DNA of 54,441 nt, taken from NCBI GenBank assembly GCA_949293405.1, contig CASFDI010000101.1, positions 1 through 54,441 of the forward strand, given 5' to 3'. The DNA comes from an uncultured bacterium. GTDB lineage: Bacteria; Bacillota; Clostridia; Oscillospirales; CAG-272. Under the pieces are notes generated by a model. The model worked only from the letters and a program-made list of their open reading frames with translations. It did not search any database and was not told the DNA's origin. Positions 44,183 to 50,710 of this stretch are shown here, piece after piece; within the stretch, counting starts at the first letter, position 1, and each line of letters begins with the position of its first letter. The position numbers and the translations under genes were made by a program.

Positions 44183-44266
44183 GCAAAAATCGCTTTTTGA
44201 AACATTTCACTTGCCACTGCAGCACGAATTTGTTATAATTATGATGATCAAAAAAGCGATTTTTGC
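44183..44266. repeat. inverted operator-like repeat flanking the AraC promoter
   Basis: GCAAAAATCGCTTTTTGA at 44183-44200 recurs in reverse complement at 44248-44266 with one extra A. Each copy is itself near-palindromic (CAAAAA-N4-TTTTTG). The centres are about 65 bases apart, one copy upstream of the -35 and one just after the -10. Confidence 0.7.
44211..44239 (+). promoter_or_regulatory. sigma-A promoter (extended -10) of the AraC-family gene
   Basis: TTGCCA at 44211-44216, 17 bases, TATAAT at 44234-44239 preceded by TGT. Confidence 0.88.
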
Positions 44267-44278
44267 ACGGAGGCAGCC

Positions 44279-45085
44279 ATGACGCCGTATCATCTGATGC
44301 AGGTCTTACTGGCAGGTACCGGTTATTTCCAGAACTGGAGATGCGAAAAAGGTCCGATGACCTGCCGGATTTATTATGTATATGGGGGGACTGCAACCTA
44401 TACCTTAGATGGCGTTTCCCACCGTTTTCTGCCCGGTCATTTCTACTATCTGCCGACCGATCTCGACTGCACCCTGCAGCAGGATCCCGAGGATCTGTTC
44501 CGGCATCTGTTCTGTGATGTCATCTTCTTCTCACCGCTGGAGTGCAATACGGTTCTTGTCATGCCTGCCGACACCCCCGGCGTCCCGCTATTGCTGCAGA
44601 CGCTGGAGCAGACCATCGGCGTTCTGGCGCCGAAACGGCAGCCCGGCTTCTATGCCACCTATTTTCCGTTTGACGACCACCCGTACTACCCCATGCTCTG
44701 CGGTACCCTGCTCTCGCTCCTGCGTATCTTTTTCAAGAACAACGAGCATGTACATGAAATTAAAGATACCGATATCCTGCATACAGTAGCCTACATACAT
44801 GAACATTACCAGGAAGAACTTTCGGTCGAAATGCTGGCTAAAATGATTTTCCTCGATATGAATTATTATATCAAACGGTTCAAGACAGCCATGGGCACTA
44901 CTCCGCATGCTTATCTGAGGCAGCTGCGGGTCAGCATTGCCCGACAGCTGATCGAAAGCGGCGCCAACCTGTCCGAAGCGGCGCGCAGCGTCGGGTTCGG
45001 CGCGGCAACCACACTGGGCCGCGCACTGCGCGATGCTTCCAATACACCACGGACCAACTTTGAACCTACCAGACCGTTGAAATAA
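44279..45085 (+). CDS. AraC-family transcriptional regulator
   Basis: A 268-residue regulator. The N-terminal cupin-like sensor region (about 1-90) contains YYVYGGTATYTLDG and FLPGHFYYLPTD. The C-terminal ~100 residues carry two helix-turn-helix motifs: the first EELSVEMLAKMIFLDMNYYIKRF, then GTTPHAYLRQLRVSIARQLI and LSEAARSVGFGAATTLGRAL. The last part departs from the usual FxRxFKxxxGxSP pattern (ALRDASNTPRTNF). CGGAGG lies six bases before the ATG. It is divergent from glnN and flanked by an inverted repeat likely to be its operator. The ligand is unknown; a sugar is usual for the family. Confidence 0.88.
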   Translation: MTPYHLMQVLLAGTGYFQNWRCEKGPMTCRIYYVYGGTATYTLDGVSHRFLPGHFYYLPTDLDCTLQQDPEDLFRHLFCDVIFFSPLECNTVLVMPADTPGVPLLLQTLEQTIGVLAPKRQPGFYATYFPFDDHPYYPMLCGTLLSLLRIFFKNNEHVHEIKDTDILHTVAYIHEHYQEELSVEMLAKMIFLDMNYYIKRFKTAMGTTPHAYLRQLRVSIARQLIESGANLSEAARSVGFGAATTLGRALRDASNTPRTNFEPTRPLK

Positions 45086-45090
45086 GCCAG

Positions 45091-45136
45091 ACAGGTGCGG
45101 CGTACATCGTGGATGCACGCCGCACCTGTTATTTTC
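45091..45136. terminator. intrinsic terminator between the AraC gene and yebC
   Basis: A perfect 13-bp stem (45091-45103 with 45117-45129) followed by TTATTTT on the plus strand. It sits between converging genes and overlaps the yebC stop, so it can serve at least the plus strand. Confidence 0.85.
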
Positions 45137-45860
45137 AGTTGTCCCAGTTATGATACACTTCCTGAACATCGTCGTCCTCTTCCAGTTTCTCCAGCAACAG
45201 TTCCATATGCCGGATATCCTCGTCATCGGACAGAGACACATAGGTATTGGGCACTTTCGCGCGTTCGGCAGACTCGGGCGTATATCCCGCTGCAACAATG
45301 GCGTCCCGCACCGCTTCCAGATCATCCGGTTCGGTATAAATCTCATAAACGCCATCTTCGGAGGAGAAATCGGACGCCCCTGCTTCCAGTGCGCATTCCA
45401 TCAGTTTTTCCTCGTCAATCTCATGGTCCTCGTCCACCAGGACAATGGCCCCCTTCTCCTCAAACAGGAAGGAGACGCAGCCGTTCTGCCCCAGATTTCC
45501 GCCGAATTTCGTAAAATAAGAACGAATGTTCCCCGCGGAACGGTTCCGGTTGTCAGTTGCGGTTTCAACAATGACCGCCACCCCCGCGGGGCCGTATCCC
45601 TCGTAGGTGATCTCCTCGTACACGATATCGTTGTTCCCGGAGAACTTCTTGATCACCCGGTCAATATTATCGTTGGGAACATTGTTGGCCTTTGCCTTCT
45701 GAATCAGGTCGCGCAACTTGCTGTTGGTGTTCGGATCAGCTCCGCCGGCACGGATGGCGATGGCCATTTCCTTGCCGATTTTGGTAAACACCTTGGCCTT
45801 GGCGGCATCGGATTTTTCCTTCTTGTGCTTGATATTGTTCCATTTGCTGTGTCCAGACAT
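45135..45860 (-). CDS. yebC: YebC/PmpR-family protein
   Basis: A 241-residue YebC family protein. The N-terminal MSGHSKWNNIKHKKEKSDAA and KANNVPNDNIDRVIKK, the middle YEGYGPAGVAVIVE and TDNRNRSAGNIRS, and the end segments match closely. YebC proteins act as transcriptional regulators in some bacteria and have been reported as translation factors easing stalling at proline runs. GAGGGG five bases before ATG fixes the start. It is 23 bases after argS in the same operon, which fits a translation role. Confidence 0.95.
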   Translation of the reverse strand: MSGHSKWNNIKHKKEKSDAAKAKVFTKIGKEMAIAIRAGGADPNTNSKLRDLIQKAKANNVPNDNIDRVIKKFSGNNDIVYEEITYEGYGPAGVAVIVETATDNRNRSAGNIRSYFTKFGGNLGQNGCVSFLFEEKGAIVLVDEDHEIDEEKLMECALEAGASDFSSEDGVYEIYTEPDDLEAVRDAIVAAGYTPESAERAKVPNTYVSLSDDEDIRHMELLLEKLEEDDDVQEVYHNWDN

Positions 45861-45883
45861 ATATACCCCTCTTTGATTCTCAG

Positions 45884-47620
45884 TCAGATTTTTTCGGTTT
45901 TGGTCATGCAGATCAATTCCAGCGCGCGCCCCAGGACCCGGTGCACAGCGTCGGTAAGTTTCAGACGATTGTCACGCAGTTGCGCCTGCTCCGCGTTCAG
46001 GATCGAACACTGGTGATAGAAACGGTTGAAGGCGGCACACAGATCCAGAATATACCGGGTGATAACAGACGGCTCATATTCGATAAGCGCCTGGGATACC
46101 TGCTCGGGAAACCGGGCAAGACATTTGACCACTTCCTTCTCCTCGGCAGTCAGTTCTGCCGGTTCAAACTGCGGCACTTCCCCTTCCGCCTTCTCCAGAA
46201 TGCTGGCGGTACGGGCGTAGGTGTACTGCGCGTACGGTCCGGTATTTCCGTCAAAGGACAACGCGTCCTCCAGTACAAAACTGATATCGCGCATCCGGTT
46301 GTTCGACAGATAATAGAACACCACCGCCCCGACGCCTACCGCCTGCGCGATGTCCCCGCGCCCTTTGAGCGCGGGATTCTTTTCTTCCATGATGGCGGTG
46401 ACTTTCTCAATCGCCAGTCGGAACAGATCCTTGAGCAGCACGACATTTCCGGTTCTGGTACCCAGTTTCGTGCCGTTGACGCTCACCGTACCGTACGGCA
46501 CATGCACCAGCCGGTCATACCAGGAATAGCCCATCAGCTCCACAACCTTGAACCACTGTGCAAAGTGCAGGCTCTGCTGTGCGCTGGTCACATAAATACA
46601 CTTATCGAAATGATAAGTCTGCATTCTGTACACCGCCGCGGCAATATCCCTTGTCGGATACAGGGTAGACCCATCGCGTTTGAGAATCAGGCAGGGTGGC
46701 ATATTGTATTGTGAAAGATCGACGATCGAGGCCCCGTCATCCGTCTTGAGCAGGCCGCACTGCCGAAGCTTTTCCACCTGAGCCGGCATTTTATCGGTAT
46801 AAAAACTCTCGCCTTTATAACTGTCAAAGGTGATATTGAGCTGGCTGTAGGTCTTTTCGTATTCCTTGAGGCTGATGTCAACAAACCATTTCCACAGGGC
46901 AATATTTTCGGGATCATGCTGTTCCATTTTATGGAACTCCACGCGCGCCTGTTCGGCAAGATCCTGCCGGGGAGGGATGCCGTGTTCTGCGTCGCCGTCA
47001 ATTTCCCGATTGATGCGCACATACAGCGCCACCAGGGCATCCACCCCCTTCTCTTCCACTTCTTCCCGGTTGCCCCACAGGCGGTATGCCACAATCAGCT
47101 TTCCGAACTGTGTCCCCCAGTCGCCCAGGTAGTTGATACCAACACACCGATAGCCCGCAAATTCATGCAGCAGTTTCAGAGAATGTCCGATGACTGTCGT
47201 ACCCAGGTGTCCGATGTGAAAGGGCTTGGCCACATTGGGAGAAGAATAATCCAGCACAACCGTCTTCCCCTCGCCGCAACGCGGAGAACCGTACCACTCC
47301 CCCGCTTCATCCATATCTTGCAGCACCCGTTGTGCGAAGATCGGCGCATCCAGATAAAAGTTCAGGTATCCTTTGACCGCTTCCACCCGCTCGAAAAACG
47401 GAGCCTGTACCGCACCGGCAAGGGCGTCGGCAATCTGTACCGGAGACTTATGCAGCGTTTTGGAAAGTTTGAAGCAAGGCAACGCAAGATCTCCCATCGA
47501 TGCGTCGGGAGGGTATTCCAGCATGTCGGCCAAAGCGGCAGCATCGGGCTCACAGACGGAAAATAGTTTCCCGATGGCCTGGTGCAAAAGTTCGCCGACC
47601 TGTTTTTTCAGTTTCAGCAT
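45884..47620 (-). CDS. argS: arginyl-tRNA synthetase
   Basis: A 578-residue class I synthetase. It has an N-terminal tRNA-recognition domain, the HIGH-type motif SSPNVAKPFHIGHL, GDWGTQFGKL, a KMSKS-equivalent at VNGTKLGTRTGNVVLLKDL and a C-terminal DALR anticodon-binding domain. It charges tRNA-Arg. The ATG overlaps the stop of the upstream kinase-like gene by one base (TAATG). No T-box leader is present. Confidence 0.96.
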   Translation of the reverse strand: MLKLKKQVGELLHQAIGKLFSVCEPDAAALADMLEYPPDASMGDLALPCFKLSKTLHKSPVQIADALAGAVQAPFFERVEAVKGYLNFYLDAPIFAQRVLQDMDEAGEWYGSPRCGEGKTVVLDYSSPNVAKPFHIGHLGTTVIGHSLKLLHEFAGYRCVGINYLGDWGTQFGKLIVAYRLWGNREEVEEKGVDALVALYVRINREIDGDAEHGIPPRQDLAEQARVEFHKMEQHDPENIALWKWFVDISLKEYEKTYSQLNITFDSYKGESFYTDKMPAQVEKLRQCGLLKTDDGASIVDLSQYNMPPCLILKRDGSTLYPTRDIAAAVYRMQTYHFDKCIYVTSAQQSLHFAQWFKVVELMGYSWYDRLVHVPYGTVSVNGTKLGTRTGNVVLLKDLFRLAIEKVTAIMEEKNPALKGRGDIAQAVGVGAVVFYYLSNNRMRDISFVLEDALSFDGNTGPYAQYTYARTASILEKAEGEVPQFEPAELTAEEKEVVKCLARFPEQVSQALIEYEPSVITRYILDLCAAFNRFYHQCSILNAEQAQLRDNRLKLTDAVHRVLGRALELICMTKTEKI

Positions 47621-48438
47621 TACAACGTATTCTCCATTCTGACATATTTCCGGCCGGCACATGTTCCCGCCGTCAGACGGCACGGAACAAATTCCGCTCC
47701 GATAAGACTATATGCAATCACCTGTTCCACACCGTCCGAAATATAAAAATTCCCTTCTTCTTCAAACACGACCGGCAAGGTCAGATCTTCCCCGCATTCC
47801 AGAGCCGAACTCATCCGGACCGCAAGTCCCATATCCGCCGCATCATCAGGATAAAGAAGTCTGCGCGGATTCAGAAGGCAGGCGTGGTACGCCCCTCTCT
47901 GCCACTGGGCCAAGCCGTCCAGAACGGCCTGCGCGACTGCCTCGGGGGAGGCATAAGTGGTATCCAGCACCAGATTGTACTGCGTCAGGTCCTTGCAATC
48001 CACTCCGTACAGATCCCGGTACCGTTTTCGCTCACTGGCCCGCCGCTTGCGGATCTGTTCCTTTGTTTCCTCCAGCGTGTCAAAATGTTCCGTGGAACGG
48101 CCCGCACCCATGATTCTGGCAGCGCTTACCTCAAGATCCACACTCAGATACACCTTGAAGGTGTTGCGAACGAAATGCCACGCCATGCGGGAATCAATAA
48201 TCAGATCCTCATCAAGATCGGAAAGTGCCATCAACCCCCGGTCAATTTCCTCGTCAAGCTCCGGGTGGGACTCCATATACACATTGAATGCGGCAATATC
48301 CATGCCATGCCGTGCGGCCACCTCCCGGGCAATCACGCCGGTCGAATAGCGCCGTGCGCCGGTTGCGGCAATGATCAGTTCGGTTATCGTGCTTTTCCCG
48401 CTTCCCAGATCGCCCGCCAGAGAAATCTTGAAACTCAT
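47620..48438 (-). CDS. cytidylate kinase-like P-loop protein with ParB-like C-terminal region
   Basis: 272 residues. Residues 1-180 resemble archaeal/short cytidylate kinases: Walker A GDLGSGKST at 9-17, ARRYSTGVIAREVAARHGM, then LIIDSRMAWHF and an Arg-rich lid RKRRASERKRYRDLYG. Residues about 188-255 look like a ParB/sulfiredoxin-type N-terminal fold: LNPRRLLYP, then LPVVFEEEGNFYISDGVEQV and IAYSLIGAEFVPCRL, although the usual GxxRR is absent (GVEQV). GAGGAG lies just upstream of the ATG. It is the first gene of an operon with argS and yebC, under a consensus promoter. The function of the fusion is unknown. Confidence 0.75.
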   Translation of the reverse strand: MSFKISLAGDLGSGKSTITELIIAATGARRYSTGVIAREVAARHGMDIAAFNVYMESHPELDEEIDRGLMALSDLDEDLIIDSRMAWHFVRNTFKVYLSVDLEVSAARIMGAGRSTEHFDTLEETKEQIRKRRASERKRYRDLYGVDCKDLTQYNLVLDTTYASPEAVAQAVLDGLAQWQRGAYHACLLNPRRLLYPDDAADMGLAVRMSSALECGEDLTLPVVFEEEGNFYISDGVEQVIAYSLIGAEFVPCRLTAGTCAGRKYVRMENTL

Positions 48439-48467
48439 ATCCGCTCCTCAACAAAATGATACAAAAT

Positions 48468-48496
48468 ATTATATATCCTTTTGTGCGCTCTGTCAA
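48468..48496 (-). promoter_or_regulatory. perfect-consensus sigma-A promoter of the kinase-argS-yebC operon
   Basis: On the minus strand TTGACA (48496-48491), 17 bases, TATAAT (48473-48468), both exact. The start codon is 30 bases beyond the -10. Confidence 0.92.
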
Positions 48497-48525
48497 GAGG
48501 CTTTCCCTCATTTCGCAGGGATGAG

Positions 48526-48552
48526 AAAAAAAGGCGGCTCCGCGGAGCCGCC
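48526..48552 (-). terminator. intrinsic terminator of the secA operon
   Basis: An 8-bp GC stem (48533-48540 with 48545-48552), loop CGCG, then seven Us on the minus-strand transcript (48532-48526), 11 bases after the last stop. Confidence 0.92.
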
Positions 48553-48562
48553 AATGATCTGA

Positions 48563-50074
48563 TCAGTCGTCATCAAGAAAGCGCAGCGACGCCTCTTCAC
48601 GGACCGACATATAATAGGAGATCGCAATACACAGCCACACCAGTGAAGCGCAGACACGCACCACCCAGAACCATCCGTAAGTACTGAATGTTTCGATAAC
48701 GCTGCCGGTATAGCCGGGTTGCATCTCTATTTCCTGGCTGAACTGCATCAGGATCACATAGGCATATGTGGAAACCGCAGAAAGAATGCCGGCGCCCGTA
48801 AACAGCAGAACCCGTAAATTCAATGCTTTACGCCGTTCTGATGCCTGCCTTGACCGGAACGGATCGGCTGTGCGCAAACCACAGATCTGACGGTTCATCT
48901 GCATCAGAAGGAAACAGCAGAGAACCAGTGCGGCGCACAGAAGCAGATCTTCGGCAAGATTGAGATTCATATAGATCCCGTATGCCGCATCCGCAGCCGG
49001 CACCCGCGTCAGGGACTCATAACCGTATGTGCTGATAAACCGCTGCTCTGCAACCGAACAGACAACGCTGACCGCTCCGTAGACGGAAATCAGGACAACC
49101 GCAGGAGTGAAAAGTTTTTTTGGCAGATAAGGACGCAGGAAAAGTATCGCACAAAGCAGCGCCAACGCACTGAAAAGATCAGGCAGAATATTCTGATGAT
49201 CAAACAGCAGATCAATGGATAGCCCCGCCCCCAGCGCAAGAAATGCGGCGCCCGCCGTAAGACGCATATAAGAATTCTTGTTCTGCAGTTGCTCTTTATG
49301 TTCATGCAGAGCATCAAGATAGAGTTGCGTGCAGTATGCATTGCGCCGCATTCGGCAAATATACCGTCTGACCGAGCAGAACCAGTAAATACCGAAAACA
49401 AAAGCAACCAGAATGCAGAGCGCCAGCATCAACGGGTAGAGGCGTGTCACCTCAAAGCCCTGTTCCGTAGTGCCGGTATCTGAAACCGGGGTGAGGAACA
49501 GATCCGGAATAAAGGAACATGCCGTCCTGACAAGAAGAAAGAGAACGGTCAGCCGCAGGAAAAATCCCGAAGAATGGAAGCGGCGCGGGCGTGCGCTCTT
49601 CCCTGCCGCAATCCGGCGCTGTGCCTCCGATTTACGGAAGTGCAGGCGGGACCGTCCGGCAACCGGTATCGGCATAATGCAGCAACTGCAACCGTAGCGT
49701 TCTCCGAGATAATAAAAGGCACGGAACAGACTCTGAAACGCCGGAATGGCAAATACCAACTCCAGAATTCCGAACGAAAGAGAGAACACTGCCAACAGCG
49801 ACCGCTGGGAAATATCACCCCCGACGATCAGAATCAGGAGGAAAATAGCGGGCAGTTTGGACAGATTGATCCAGATCAGTTTCCGGAAGCCGTCCCTTGC
49901 TTCCGAAAAATACGGGAACAGCTCCGCCGCACCGTTCAGAGCATGCATCAGGAGCAGATAGGCAATCGCATCGGGCAACGGATCGACCAGATTCACATTG
50001 GGGTTAAACAGCAGAAAAAGGCCCGCAAGCAACAGGCCGTAAAGCCGGCGCATGACCACTTTGTCCCGTTCCAT
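48563..50074 (-). CDS. large polytopic membrane protein of unknown function (secA operon)
   Basis: 503 residues with eight to ten hydrophobic segments. The N terminus reads LLLAGLFLLFNPNVNLVDPLPDAIAYLLLMHAL, then a basic cytoplasmic loop near 145-170 (RRIAAGKSARPRRF), further segments to about 350, and two closing segments around 415-490. A short acidic end reads FLDDD. No catalytic motif is recognised. AAGGAGG seven bases upstream supports the ATG. It starts two bases after the smaller membrane gene and is the last gene before the operon terminator, so it is co-expressed with secA. Confidence 0.72.
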   Translation of the reverse strand: MERDKVVMRRLYGLLLAGLFLLFNPNVNLVDPLPDAIAYLLLMHALNGAAELFPYFSEARDGFRKLIWINLSKLPAIFLLILIVGGDISQRSLLAVFSLSFGILELVFAIPAFQSLFRAFYYLGERYGCSCCIMPIPVAGRSRLHFRKSEAQRRIAAGKSARPRRFHSSGFFLRLTVLFLLVRTACSFIPDLFLTPVSDTGTTEQGFEVTRLYPLMLALCILVAFVFGIYWFCSVRRYICRMRRNAYCTQLYLDALHEHKEQLQNKNSYMRLTAGAAFLALGAGLSIDLLFDHQNILPDLFSALALLCAILFLRPYLPKKLFTPAVVLISVYGAVSVVCSVAEQRFISTYGYESLTRVPAADAAYGIYMNLNLAEDLLLCAALVLCCFLLMQMNRQICGLRTADPFRSRQASERRKALNLRVLLFTGAGILSAVSTYAYVILMQFSQEIEMQPGYTGSVIETFSTYGWFWVVRVCASLVWLCIAISYYMSVREEASLRFLDDD

Positions 50075-50076
50075 GT

Positions 50077-50709
50077 TTATCCCTCCTTGCGCTCATCGGT
50101 GGTGCCGGAACTCTTTTTCCGGCGTCCGCGGCGCTGTTTTCTGATTGACAGATCCTCTTCCCCCGGCATGCAGATATACATGTAGCAGGTGTAAAGCGTC
50201 CGGAGCATCAGGGCATGCATGCCAAACCCGATCAGGGTCACTGCGATTGCAAGAATCAGCGCAACCTGCGGGAACCGGTCCCCCAGCGGAAGATCCAGAA
50301 GCAAGCTGAGCAGATAGTAGGCCGTCATGGGAACGCGATACCGCAATGCGGCCAAACTCACTGACGCAAGTCCGGTTTCGCTGCCTGCCTCCCAGATGCC
50401 GCGGAGCAGAAACAGCGTATACCCCAGCATTCCAAGCGTACAGGTCATATCGGCTGCCGACTGCACATAAGCCAGCCAGGCTGTGCTCCCGAGCGGTGTC
50501 AGCATTCCGATCACCTGTACGGCAAGAGTCACAAGCGCACACAGGAATACGCCCATGCTCCACTGCCTCGCGAGACGCATGCCGGAATAATACAGCCGCA
50601 GCCGTCGGAGTCCGATCCATTGCACCAGTGCCGCCAGCGGCAGCACATACCGGTTGAAAAACGAAGCAAACAGAAGTGCGTATCCGCCGAACAGCAAACC
50701 GAATCCCAT
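50077..50709 (-). CDS. membrane protein of unknown function (secA operon)
   Basis: 210 residues with about five membrane segments (for example near 3-20, 50-70, 85-105, 125-140, 145-170) and a very basic C-terminal tail (RKQRRGRRKKSS) that probably faces the cytoplasm. No known motif. It starts one base after the secA stop, with its GGAGGAG inside the secA coding end, so translation is coupled to SecA. It could be a SecA-associated membrane factor, but there is no direct evidence. Confidence 0.72.
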   Translation of the reverse strand: MGFGLLFGGYALLFASFFNRYVLPLAALVQWIGLRRLRLYYSGMRLARQWSMGVFLCALVTLAVQVIGMLTPLGSTAWLAYVQSAADMTCTLGMLGYTLFLLRGIWEAGSETGLASVSLAALRYRVPMTAYYLLSLLLDLPLGDRFPQVALILAIAVTLIGFGMHALMLRTLYTCYMYICMPGEEDLSIRKQRRGRRKKSSGTTDERKEG

Positions 50710-50710
50710 A

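Larger units (their letters stand above)
43921..44278. other. 358-base divergent regulatory region between glnN and the AraC gene
   Basis: It holds the glnN leader with a possible hairpin (43959-43984, GC-rich, then CUUUCUUUU on the transcript), the glnN promoter (44022-44051), about 130 bases with nothing recognisable, then an inverted repeat pair enclosing the AraC promoter (44183-44266). No small gene is supported. Confidence 0.7.

Noticed and set aside
48439..48490. T-box leader for the argS operon
   Set aside because: The leader is about 25 bases, far too short, and lacks the T-box sequence.
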